From positions 111,499-175,498 of the forward strand of contig NZ_JAEQMU010000009.1 in NCBI RefSeq assembly GCF_017908035.1: a stretch of DNA of 64,000 nucleotides, in the 5' to 3' direction. Shown piece after piece: positions 1 through 8,331 of this stretch. Position numbers and translations under genes: made by a program. Under the pieces are notes generated by a model. The model had not been told where the DNA came from and ran no database searches. It saw nothing but the letters and a program-made list of their open reading frames with translations. Numbering within the stretch: the first letter of the stretch is position 1; each line of letters begins with the position of its first letter. Source of the DNA: Sphingobacterium tabacisoli (GTDB lineage: Bacteria; Bacteroidota; Bacteroidia; Sphingobacteriales; Sphingobacteriaceae).

Positions 1-1772
1 CCCTGTTAATCACGATGAATATGGGGGTGATAGCTCAAATGAGTTGCAATCCTGCAATAGGTGGAGTAGCAAAAGGCCAAATCGTAAGAGAAATAGATGC
101 GATGGGTGGATACACGGGTATCATCGCTGACAAGTCCACGATTCAATTCCGAATGCTCAACAAATCCAAAGGACCAGCGATGTGGAGTCCAAGAACCCAA
201 AATGACCGTATGCGTTTTGCAGAGGAATGGAGATTACAACTCGAAGCTATTCCAAATCTGGATATGTGGCAGGATACGGTCAAAGAAGTAATTGTAGAAA
301 ATGGCACTGCTAAAGGTGTGATAACTTCGCTAGGTATACGTATAGAAGCCGACGCTGTCATACTAACAAATGGAACTTTCTTAAATGGTCTGATACATAT
401 TGGTGACAAGAAATTTGGTGGTGGCCGTACCGGCGAAAAATCTGCAACAGGACTGACAGAACAACTGGTTTCACTAGGATTCGAATCAGGGAGAATGAAA
501 ACAGGAACTCCCCCACGCATAGACGGAAGAAGTTTAAACTATGCACTCATGGAAGAACAATGGGGTGATGAAGAAAAAGGACGATTCTCTTTTACAGATG
601 TTCCATTACCTACAGAACAACGTTGCTGCTGGATAACCTACACGAACGACAAAGTACACGAAATACTCAAAACCGGATTTGAAAAATCTCCAATGTTTAC
701 TGGTCGAATCAAAGGCCTAGGACCAAGATACTGTCCATCCATAGAAGATAAAATAAATAGATTTGCTGAACGAGATAGGCACCAAATCTTCGTAGAGCCA
801 GAAGGATTTCAAACTGTTGAGATATATGTAAACGGTTTTTCAACTTCACTACCGGAGGATGTACAGCAAAAAGCATTACGACTTATACCTGGTTTTGAAA
901 ATGCAAAAATGTACAGACCTGGATATGCAATAGAATACGACTACTTCCCTCCTATGCAACTGGATCTAACCCTAGAAACATTGAAGGTAAAAAATCTATT
1001 CTTCGCAGGTCAAATAAACGGAACAACAGGTTACGAAGAAGCCGGAGCGCAAGGTTTTGTAGCAGGAGTAAATGCGCACCAAAAGATAAATGATCTGCAT
1101 GAACTTATTCTAAAAAGATCAGAATCCTATATAGGTGTACTAATAGATGACCTAGTAACAAAAGGTACGGAAGAGCCGTACCGTATGTTTACCTCCAGAG
1201 CTGAACACCGTTTACTACTGAGACAAGATAACGCGGACATCAGGCTCACTCCTATCGCACATAAACTAGGACTCGTATCTGACGAAAGACTACAGAAAGT
1301 ACAGGAGAAAATAGACAACTCCGATAAGCTCGTCAACTATATGAAACAAGCTGCTGTAAGTCCAGAAGAAATGAATGGAATATTAACGCGAGAAAATTCT
1401 AGTCCGCTGAATCAGAAAAGTAAAATGTTTGCTGTACTTACACGTCCACAAATTAATATCCAACACCTAGCAGAAGCAAATACAGACTTCGACGTACTGT
1501 TGCAACAATACGATAAGGAAACAATCGAGCAGGCAGAAATAAAAGTAAAATACGATAGCTACTTCGAAAAAGAAATAGAGATCGTAAATAAGATGAAAAA
1601 AATGGAGGATAAAGAAATTAATCCTAATTTTGACTATTCTTCATTAACTTCGCTATCGATAGAAGCACGCGAAAAGTTACTCAAGGTAAAACCTCGAACA
1701 CTTGGACAAGCTTCACGAATATCTGGGGTATCACCTTCTGATATTAGCGTTTTAATGGTTCACATGAGTTAA
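1..1772 (+). CDS. mnmG: MnmG (GidA), tRNA uridine-5-carboxymethylaminomethyl modification enzyme, 5' truncated
   Basis: FAD-dependent partner of MnmE that installs the carboxymethylaminomethyl group on the wobble uridine of certain tRNAs. The reading frame is already open at base 3 and reads LLIT before the first ATG at 15, which matches the interior of MnmG. About 30 N-terminal residues, including the GGGHAG dinucleotide fold, therefore lie outside the window. Visible signatures are SCNPAIGGVAKG near the start, RMKTGTPPR, GPRYCPSIEDK (around residue 240), FAGQINGTTGYEEAGAQG, and a C-terminal helical domain ending in GQASRISGVSPSDISVL. Both cysteines important in E. coli MnmG (SCNP and RYCPS) are present. 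The gene leads toward the proposed origin at 5.9 kb; mnmG lies next to oriC in many bacteria. Identification is firm. Confidence 0.97.
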   Translation, partial: LLITMNMGVIAQMSCNPAIGGVAKGQIVREIDAMGGYTGIIADKSTIQFRMLNKSKGPAMWSPRTQNDRMRFAEEWRLQLEAIPNLDMWQDTVKEVIVENGTAKGVITSLGIRIEADAVILTNGTFLNGLIHIGDKKFGGGRTGEKSATGLTEQLVSLGFESGRMKTGTPPRIDGRSLNYALMEEQWGDEEKGRFSFTDVPLPTEQRCCWITYTNDKVHEILKTGFEKSPMFTGRIKGLGPRYCPSIEDKINRFAERDRHQIFVEPEGFQTVEIYVNGFSTSLPEDVQQKALRLIPGFENAKMYRPGYAIEYDYFPPMQLDLTLETLKVKNLFFAGQINGTTGYEEAGAQGFVAGVNAHQKINDLHELILKRSESYIGVLIDDLVTKGTEEPYRMFTSRAEHRLLLRQDNADIRLTPIAHKLGLVSDERLQKVQEKIDNSDKLVNYMKQAAVSPEEMNGILTRENSSPLNQKSKMFAVLTRPQINIQHLAEANTDFDVLLQQYDKETIEQAEIKVKYDSYFEKEIEIVNKMKKMEDKEINPNFDYSSLTSLSIEAREKLLKVKPRTLGQASRISGVSPSDISVLMVHMS

Positions 1773-1848
1773 TTGATTATATATCAACAGGTTATATAAT
1801 ATAAAATAGACTTAAAATAAAGCGATATAAGAGATTATCTATAATTTT

Positions 1849-3528
1849 ATGATACTAGAGTCCACTAAAGATAATATTGCGTCAAAACGCCTTAAAATAC
1901 GTTTAATTCAAAAATTGATAATAATAGGCTTTATATCTCTTATATCGCTCACTTTTTTTCGATGTGCAAACATGCAGCGTCCTACCGGCGGACCAAAAGA
2001 TTCGCTTCCACCAAAAATATTAAACGAGTCGCCAGCAAACTTTACTAGAAATTTCACTGCTAAAGAAATCGTTCTGACAATGGATGAATATATCAAACTG
2101 AACAATCAGTTTAAAGAATTCAGCATATCACCAGACGTGGACAAGCAACCTGAATATAAAGTGAAGAAAAAAAACCTACATATACTTCTCCCCGATTCAC
2201 TGGAAAAGAATACAACCTATACCATCAACTTCGGTAAAGGTCTGGTAGATTATAATGAAGGGAATCCTATTGTAAACTATACCTATGTTTTTTCGACAGG
2301 TCCTGAACTTGACTCTTTAAAAATAACAGGATCGGTAAAAAATGCCTATACTAAAGTATTTGATGAAAAAATAGATAAAGATGTAAAGGTACTGCTCATC
2401 CCTACCCGACAGGATTCTATATTTGGTAAACGAAAAGCTAACATATTTACCATAGTGGATTCTTCAGGAAATTTCACTTTTAGAAACTTGAGAGAGGACA
2501 CCTATCGAATATATGCATTAAAAGAGCAAAACAACGACAGGATTTACAATAATCCGGAAGAAGCCATTGGTTTTATAGGAGATAGCATAGTGCTCGATAA
2601 AAATGTAGAAAATATTAAAATAGAATACTCTGTAGGGAAACCGACCAAATTCAGAACGATTGAAAAGAAAATTGAAAAAAATAGTAGAATACTGTTCACC
2701 TTTAATCAGCCTATTGATTCAGCTCGCCTCCGGATAATGGAACCTAATATAGCTATCGCTGATCAACAAATCCGATTCTCGAATTACAATGATTCTTCTT
2801 TCGTATTTCTAAGAAATGTGGACTTTGATTCCATTAAATTCGAGCTGAGTGATAAAGATAAAATACTGGATACAATACTCTTACGAAGATCAAAAAATGA
2901 AAAATACGAACGATTTATAGAGCCTGTTATTAACATAGGGAATAAGGTCGACAAGATTAAACATCTTACCATAACGAGTCTCTTCCCGATTAAAAATATA
3001 GATAAAGCTAAAGTAATCCTGATGGAAGATAGTACGTCAAGACGTAACTTTCAACTGCAACAGGATAGTCTTAACCAGAATTTATACCATATACGCTACA
3101 ATTGGAAAGCCAATAAAAACTATGAATTGGTATTAGAAGAAAAGGCCATATTAAGCCCATTTGATGATTTTAACAAAGAGTTTAAAACTAAATTTACTTT
3201 GGACGAATCAGAGAACTATGGTGATATTAAATTCAAAATAAGCGGAATAGAGCCTGATATCCAATATATAGTACAGCTTACCGACGAAAAAAGGGAAAAA
3301 ATATTTGACAGTAGAATAGTTGTCAATGTGAATGAAGTTGCTTACGTAAAGTATCCAGGAGGAAAATACATATTGCGTGTCATAAAGGACCTAAATAAAA
3401 ACCAACGATGGGATGGTGCTGACGTCTATAATAAAATACAGGCTGAACCGATCTGGTACTTAGACAAACCGTTTACAATACGTGCGAATTGGGAGCAAAA
3501 TGAAAATATAGTGCTACAATTTGAATAA
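1849..3528 (+). CDS. Ig-like (Big_5/SbsA-type) domain lipoprotein
   Basis: Predicted envelope lipoprotein of unknown function. It has a basic N-terminus, a hydrophobic segment (residues 22-37) and Cys39 followed by ANMQRPTGGPKD. That PTGGPKD start is typical of a widespread Bacteroidota family with an SbsA-like Ig domain (here about residues 50-155, ending in YTYVFSTGP). The lipobox is poor, with Arg before the Cys, but the downstream signature supports lipidation. The middle (residues 160-250) resembles a carboxypeptidase-regulatory-like beta sandwich (SSGNFTFRNLREDTYRIYALKE). The C-terminal part is beta-rich with no catalytic motif. It follows mnmG by 76 bp and converges on the gamma carbonic anhydrase gene. 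CTN leucine codons are common, like mnmG and unlike genes right of 6 kb. Confidence 0.75.
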   Translation: MILESTKDNIASKRLKIRLIQKLIIIGFISLISLTFFRCANMQRPTGGPKDSLPPKILNESPANFTRNFTAKEIVLTMDEYIKLNNQFKEFSISPDVDKQPEYKVKKKNLHILLPDSLEKNTTYTINFGKGLVDYNEGNPIVNYTYVFSTGPELDSLKITGSVKNAYTKVFDEKIDKDVKVLLIPTRQDSIFGKRKANIFTIVDSSGNFTFRNLREDTYRIYALKEQNNDRIYNNPEEAIGFIGDSIVLDKNVENIKIEYSVGKPTKFRTIEKKIEKNSRILFTFNQPIDSARLRIMEPNIAIADQQIRFSNYNDSSFVFLRNVDFDSIKFELSDKDKILDTILLRRSKNEKYERFIEPVINIGNKVDKIKHLTITSLFPIKNIDKAKVILMEDSTSRRNFQLQQDSLNQNLYHIRYNWKANKNYELVLEEKAILSPFDDFNKEFKTKFTLDESENYGDIKFKISGIEPDIQYIVQLTDEKREKIFDSRIVVNVNEVAYVKYPGGKYILRVIKDLNKNQRWDGADVYNKIQAEPIWYLDKPFTIRANWEQNENIVLQFE

Positions 3529-3555
3529 AAATCAGTTTTTAGAGCAGCGTCTTTA

Positions 3556-4065
3556 TCATTTAAACCAAGAGGCGTACATCACGTAATTGTGTGGAAGATT
3601 CTGCAATAGAGACAGTTGGTCTTCTGTCAATGGCTTGACTTTCTTTGCCGGAACACCAGCATAAAGAAAGCCTGATTCACAGATCATATTTTCTAAAACT
3701 ACTGCGCCTGCTGCAATGATTACATTGCTTTGTATATGCGCTCTGTCCATTACAATAGCTCCCATACCAATAAGTACGTGACTATCTATGGTACAACCGT
3801 GGACTATTGCATTATGTCCTATATTAACGTAAGTACCTATATCGGTTCCATTTCGTTCGTAGGTACCGTGAATAGTTACATTATCCTGAATATTGGAATA
3901 ATCTCCTATTTTAATATAATTTACGTCACCACGTACTACCGCATTAAACCAAACGGAACAGTGGTTTCCAACTGTTACATCACCCACGATTGTACAATTA
4001 GGCGCAAGATAGGTATCATCACCTATAAATGGAAAGCTCTCTTTAACTGGGAGAATTGTAGCCAT
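3556..4065 (-). CDS. gamma carbonic anhydrase family protein (left-handed beta-helix)
   Basis: Hexapeptide-repeat protein of the YrdA/PaaY/gamma carbonic anhydrase family, 169 aa, the usual length. Repeating [IV]GxxxxI units run through the chain. Candidate zinc ligands are the histidine in NVTIHGT and the His-x4-His pair in GHNAIVHGC, with the i,i+5 spacing seen in gamma carbonic anhydrases. The likely activity is CO2 hydration or a related metal-dependent role; substrate cannot be settled from sequence. It starts 3 bp after the nadB stop, so the two are almost certainly one transcript (nadB first). A forward ORF over the same bases is a shadow. Confidence 0.88.
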   Translation of the reverse strand: MATILPVKESFPFIGDDTYLAPNCTIVGDVTVGNHCSVWFNAVVRGDVNYIKIGDYSNIQDNVTIHGTYERNGTDIGTYVNIGHNAIVHGCTIDSHVLIGMGAIVMDRAHIQSNVIIAAGAVVLENMICESGFLYAGVPAKKVKPLTEDQLSLLQNLPHNYVMYASWFK

Positions 4066-4068
4066 AAT

Positions 4069-5661
4069 CTATAAAATTGTATCTTCCAACTGCTCTGCAT
4101 GTTGAAGATAATCTGTTGTAAAATGTAATCCCCTACTCTCTTTTCTATTCATGGCCGATTTGACCACCAAATAAGCCACTTGTATAACATTCCGAAGCTC
4201 ACAAAGTTTAACAGATAAACGCGTCCTTTTATAAAAAGATTCAGTTTCTTCATGCAATAACCCTAAACGACGCATAGCTCGATCAAGACGAAAATCGGAA
4301 CGAACAATACCTACGTAATCACTCATAAATTTTTGTGTCTCACGCAAATTGTGAGTTACCAAAATATCTTCATTAGATAGTTTGGTATTCGAATCGTCCC
4401 AATCCGGAACTGATTCTTGATAAGTCAGGGAGGCAAACTTGGCTTCTGCATCCAAAAATATGCGATGCGCATACACAGCAGCTTCTAATAAAGAATTGGA
4501 AGCCAACCTATTAGCTCCATGAAGACCTGTAGATGCACATTCTCCACAAGCGTACAGGTTGGCTATTGAACTAGCACCAAACTCGTCTACAAGTATGCCT
4601 CCACACAAATAATGAGCTGCTGGAGTAACAGGTATAAAATCCTTGGTCATATCCAATCCGATCGAAAGGCACTTCTCATAGATATTTGGAAAATGAGAAA
4701 GCAAATCGGCCTTATTGCGATGCGTAATATCTAAATAAACAAAATCTAGCCCAGATCGCTTCATCTCGCTATCTATAGCCCGAGCGACTATATCTCTTGG
4801 AGCAAGCGAACCACGCTCGTCATACTCCTCCATAAAGGATTCGCCATTGCATCTCCTTAAAATACCTCCAAAACCGCGCACGGCCTCAGAAATTAAAAAA
4901 GCAGGGTATTCACTCGGGTTGTATAAAGCTGTCGGATGAAACTGTATAAACTCCATGTTCCTAACCTTTCCTTTGGCCCTATATACCATAGCAATACCAT
5001 CTCCGGTAGCAATAGTTGGATTTGTCGTACTCGAATACACATGCCCAGCTCCTCCTGTAGCCATCAAAGTGACCTTTGCGAGGAACTTTTCCACATTGTT
5101 AGTAAAAGTGTTGAAAGCGTAAATACCGTAGCAAGCGGTGTCTGTAGACTTCTTATCCACATGTTTTCCTAAATGATGCTGTGTAATGAGATCTACCGCA
5201 AAATAATGCGTTAGAATCTCTATATTCGGTTCCTGATGAATCTTCTCAAGTAACGCACGTTCAATCTCATAGCCCGTAATATCCTTATAATGAAGGATTC
5301 TATGCGCAGAATGACCTCCTTCTTTCGCTAAATCGTAACTACCTGAATCTTCTCTGTCAAACGAAGTCCCATAAGCTATCAGCTCTTCTATACGGGCAGG
5401 CCCCTCTTTGATCACGTTTTCCACAACCTGTGGATTACAAAGTCCATCCCCTGCAATCAGGGTATCCTGTATATGTTTTTCGAAGCTATCTGTATGATCT
5501 GTAACGACTGCTACGCCTCCTTGAGCGTACTTTGTATTGGACTCATCTTCATTAGACTTAGTGACTATCAATACTTTACCTAACTTAGCTGCTTTCAACG
5601 CAAAACTCAACCCTGCAATACCCGAGCCTACTATTAAAAAGTCAACTTTTCTCTCCGACAT
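4069..5661 (-). CDS. nadB: L-aspartate oxidase
   Basis: Flavoprotein that oxidises L-aspartate to iminoaspartate, the first step of de novo NAD synthesis; NadA, encoded divergently at 6143, uses the product. The 530 aa match the family length. Seen are the FAD-binding N-terminus (DFLIVGSGIAGLSFALKAA), the HSAHRILH segment, the FHPTAL motif, GESFMEEYDERGSLAPRDIVARAI with its catalytic-site Arg, the C-terminal FAD loop (LYACGECASTGLHGANRLASNSL) and the helical C-terminal domain. The nadB/nadA pair is split by a 481-bp gap that carries DnaA boxes. The minus-strand orientation is co-directional with leftward replication from that gap. Confidence 0.97.
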   Translation of the reverse strand: MSERKVDFLIVGSGIAGLSFALKAAKLGKVLIVTKSNEDESNTKYAQGGVAVVTDHTDSFEKHIQDTLIAGDGLCNPQVVENVIKEGPARIEELIAYGTSFDREDSGSYDLAKEGGHSAHRILHYKDITGYEIERALLEKIHQEPNIEILTHYFAVDLITQHHLGKHVDKKSTDTACYGIYAFNTFTNNVEKFLAKVTLMATGGAGHVYSSTTNPTIATGDGIAMVYRAKGKVRNMEFIQFHPTALYNPSEYPAFLISEAVRGFGGILRRCNGESFMEEYDERGSLAPRDIVARAIDSEMKRSGLDFVYLDITHRNKADLLSHFPNIYEKCLSIGLDMTKDFIPVTPAAHYLCGGILVDEFGASSIANLYACGECASTGLHGANRLASNSLLEAAVYAHRIFLDAEAKFASLTYQESVPDWDDSNTKLSNEDILVTHNLRETQKFMSDYVGIVRSDFRLDRAMRRLGLLHEETESFYKRTRLSVKLCELRNVIQVAYLVVKSAMNRKESRGLHFTTDYLQHAEQLEDTIL

Positions 5662-5699
5662 ATTAAAAACTTAAATCTAGAACCTTTATACGTTAACAA

Positions 5700-6080
5700 A
5701 TTAACAAAATATGTGGAAAACGTGTAAACAAATAGTGAATTAAATTGTAAAACTTTTTATTATTCCACAATCGCCTATAAATACACACATCCTGACCTCA
5801 ATAATTCTACAAATATGAAGCAGATATTAACAAATTGTAAACATAAATCAATTCACATCTGAATATGGAAAAAATAAAAGCATAAAAATTACTCGATTGA
5901 AAATCAAGCGATATCTCAATAGATCCTGTGGATAACTTGTGGATAAAACAGCACTATCTCAAAAATAAAATAAAATTTACCTCACTTATCCCCATTTTCC
6001 ACAGACTAATAAACAATAAGATTGATTTATATAAAATAGATTATTAATTATTGAAAAAAAGGAATGTGGATTTCGTTTGA
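5700..6080. other. oriC: candidate chromosomal replication origin (oriC) with DnaA boxes
   Basis: The gap between divergent nadB and nadA is very AT-rich and has no gene. Two perfect DnaA boxes (TGTGGATAA) lie at 5927-5935 and 5938-5946, 11 bp apart and in the same orientation. One-mismatch boxes lie at 5712-5720 (TGTGGAAAA), 5986-5994 (TTATCCCCA) and 5995-6003 (TTTTCCACA, opposite orientation). Weaker matches are near 5761 and 6065. A/T-only stretches at 5961-5977 and 6008-6060 could serve as unwinding elements. Plus-strand genes to the left (mnmG, Ig-like) are C-rich with many CTN leucines, whereas those to the right are G/T-rich with TTG leucines, consistent with a skew switch here. mnmG is near. 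The assignment is inference; dnaA itself is 12 kb away. Confidence 0.6.
5927..5946. promoter_or_regulatory. two perfect tandem DnaA boxes
   Basis: TGTGGATAA occurs at 5927-5935 and again at 5938-5946, both perfect matches (reverse complement of TTATCCACA). The 11-bp start-to-start spacing puts them on the same face of the helix. They form the core of the proposed origin. Confidence 0.75.
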
Positions 6081-6142
6081 ATTTCTTTGTTTACTTTTGT
6101 GATGTTGATTTGGTTCCAATGATTGACAAATAAAGAAGAGAG

Positions 6143-7141
6143 ATGAATATTACTTTTGAGAGAGACTTAGAAGCCAAAGGCTTTATCGATGTTGCTATTG
6201 ATCCTAGTATTGATTTGGTCGATGAAATAAAGCGATTGAAGAAAGAAAAGAATGCTGTTATTCTAGCTCATTATTACCAAGAGTCTGAAATACAGGATTT
6301 AGCAGATTATATTGGGGATAGCTTAGGATTGTCACAACAAGCGGCTAAGACAGATGCCGATGTGATTGTATTTGCAGGTGTTCACTTTATGGCTGAGACA
6401 GCTAAAATACTGTCCCCCAGTAAAAAAGTACTTTTACCGGATTTGAAAGCAGGGTGTTCTCTATCGGATAGTTGTCCTCCACATTTGTTTGCGAAATTTA
6501 AAGAACAATATCCAGATCATCTGGTGATTACTTATGTGAATTGTACAGCTGAATTGAAGGCGCTATCGGATATTGTATGTACATCAAGTAATGCTGTACA
6601 GATTGTAGAGAGTTTGCCACGTGACCAAAAGATTATTTTTGGCCCTGATAAGAATTTGGGCGACTATGTAAAGAAAAAAACAGGTAGGGATTTGGTTTTA
6701 TGGAATGGCGCATGTATGGTACATGAAATTTTTTCTCAGGAAAAGATAGAAAGATTGCGTGACGAAAATCCTGGAGCTAAATTTATAGCCCATCCAGAAT
6801 GTGAAGAACATATTCTGAGTCAAGCTGATTATATCGGATCTACGTCAGGAATGTTAAAATTTACAATCGAAGATGCCAGTCAAACGTATATTGTAGCGAC
6901 AGAATCGGGAATTTTACATCAGATGCAAAAGGCTAGTCCAGATAAAAAGTTTATTCCGGCTCCGCCAAATAATGCATGTGCCTGTAATGACTGTCCACAC
7001 ATGAAGCTAAATACATTGGAGAAATTGTACAATTGTCTTTATTATGAGCAACCTGAGATTATGCTGCCGGAAGATGTGATTGCTAGAGCTCAAAAACCTA
7101 TCGAACGGATGTTGGAAATATCAGCTCAATTGGGATTATAA
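6143..7141 (+). CDS. nadA: quinolinate synthase A
   Basis: [4Fe-4S] enzyme that condenses iminoaspartate with dihydroxyacetone phosphate to quinolinate in de novo NAD synthesis. The 332 aa are standard. The cluster cysteines are recognisable in LKAGCSLSDSC, WNGACMVHE and CACNDCPHMK; other signatures are ILAHYYQ, YIGDSLGLS, TYVNCTAELKA and FIAHPECE. It is transcribed away from the candidate origin. A TACTTTTG element at 6092-6099 could be its -7 box, giving a leader of about 40 nt. Leucines are mostly TTG/TTA, unlike mnmG on the other side of the gap. Confidence 0.97.
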   Translation: MNITFERDLEAKGFIDVAIDPSIDLVDEIKRLKKEKNAVILAHYYQESEIQDLADYIGDSLGLSQQAAKTDADVIVFAGVHFMAETAKILSPSKKVLLPDLKAGCSLSDSCPPHLFAKFKEQYPDHLVITYVNCTAELKALSDIVCTSSNAVQIVESLPRDQKIIFGPDKNLGDYVKKKTGRDLVLWNGACMVHEIFSQEKIERLRDENPGAKFIAHPECEEHILSQADYIGSTSGMLKFTIEDASQTYIVATESGILHQMQKASPDKKFIPAPPNNACACNDCPHMKLNTLEKLYNCLYYEQPEIMLPEDVIARAQKPIERMLEISAQLGL

Positions 7142-7172
7142 TAGATAAATAATAGAAAATACGAGCAAAAAT

Positions 7173-8213
7173 ATGTTTGATAATATAGATAAAACAAATA
7201 TTAGTGAGTTAGGAGAATTCGGTTTAATCGATCATCTGACACAAGCTGTGGAATTAACAGAGTCTTCAACCGTGAAAGGAATCGGGGATGACGCTGCTGT
7301 ATTGGACTTTGCGAATAAGAAAACGCTGATTTCCACTGATCTTTTGCTCGAAGGAATTCATTTCGATTTGCGTTATGTTCCGCTAAAACACTTGGGATAT
7401 AAAGCTGTACAAGTAAATTTGAGCGATATTTATGCCATGAACGGTATGGCTTCTCAGATTACGTTTTCCATCGGATTGTCTTCAAAATTTCCGTTGGAAG
7501 CGGTTGAAGAAATTTATGAAGGTGCCTTGATAGCTTGTAAGAAATTTAACGTTGACTTGATTGGTGGTGACACTTCTGCTTCGGCACAGGGATTGGTGAT
7601 TTCAGTAACCAGTATTGGTTATGCGGAGGAAAGTGAAATAGCTTATCGATCAGGTGCTAAAGAAGGAGACTTAATCTGTGTATCGGGTGATTTAGGTGGG
7701 GCTTATGTGGGATTACAATTGTTAGAGCGTGAAAAACAGATTTATTTGGAAAATCCTAACATTCAGCCCGACCTGGAGGGAAAGGATTATATTATCGAGC
7801 GGCAGTTGAAACCTGAAGCCCGCAAAGACGTCGTTCAATTATTGGATGCGTTGCACGTGAAACCTCATGCTATGATCGATGTGTCGGATGGATTGGCTTC
7901 AGAAATATTGCACATTTGTAAAGCCTCAAATGTGGGATGTAAACTGTACGAGGATAAAATCCCTATTGATCCAATGACTTATGAGACTGCTCGAGAATTT
8001 GGATTGGATCCTACAGTATGCGCGTTGAGTGGTGGTGAAGATTATGAACTTCTATTTACAGTTCCACAATCTGACTACGATAAAATAAAAGGGCAATTGG
8101 ATATTTCTGTTATAGGGTATGTAACGGAAGCAGCAGCAGGATGTGGTATGATATCGAAGTCAGGACATGTACACGAAATAAAAGCTCAAGGATGGAATGC
8201 TTTCAATAAATAG
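7173..8213 (+). CDS. thiL: thiamine-monophosphate kinase
   Basis: Phosphorylates thiamine monophosphate to thiamine pyrophosphate with ATP; cytosolic, PurM/ThiL superfamily. The 346 aa are normal. Motifs seen include GIGDDAAVL near residue 37, the STDLLLEGIHF metal/substrate loop, VNLSDIYAMNG, LIGGDTS and the C-terminal IDVSDGLASEILHI and LSGGEDYELLFTVP. It follows nadA by 31 bp and probably shares its transcript. No other thiamine synthesis gene lies nearby, apart from a degenerate thiamine-pyrophosphokinase-like protein at 38.5 kb. Confidence 0.95.
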   Translation: MFDNIDKTNISELGEFGLIDHLTQAVELTESSTVKGIGDDAAVLDFANKKTLISTDLLLEGIHFDLRYVPLKHLGYKAVQVNLSDIYAMNGMASQITFSIGLSSKFPLEAVEEIYEGALIACKKFNVDLIGGDTSASAQGLVISVTSIGYAEESEIAYRSGAKEGDLICVSGDLGGAYVGLQLLEREKQIYLENPNIQPDLEGKDYIIERQLKPEARKDVVQLLDALHVKPHAMIDVSDGLASEILHICKASNVGCKLYEDKIPIDPMTYETAREFGLDPTVCALSGGEDYELLFTVPQSDYDKIKGQLDISVIGYVTEAAAGCGMISKSGHVHEIKAQGWNAFNK

Positions 8214-8271
8214 TTTGTTTTAAAGAAATAGTAAAAAATAGGACCTTTAGATTACGATATATATACTATTG

Positions 8272-8304
8272 TTGTTTATTTTGTTGCTTAAATTGCTAAT
8301 TTTG
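8272..8304 (+). promoter_or_regulatory. Bacteroidota-type promoter for acetoacetyl-CoA synthetase
   Basis: A TTG (-33) at 8272-8274 is followed after 22 bp by TAATTTTG (8297-8304), a match to TAnnTTTG. The start codon at 8332 would have a leader of about 20 nt. Confidence 0.55.
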
Positions 8305-8331
8305 CAATTATAATAGCCGAAAATAAACAAT

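Noticed and set aside
143..520. Minus-strand 125-codon ORF inside mnmG
   Set aside because: Shadow of a strongly conserved gene; no protein-like features.
3730..4074. Forward 114-codon ORF over the gamma carbonic anhydrase gene
   Set aside because: Antisense shadow; the minus-strand gene has clear hexapeptide repeats and metal-site histidines.
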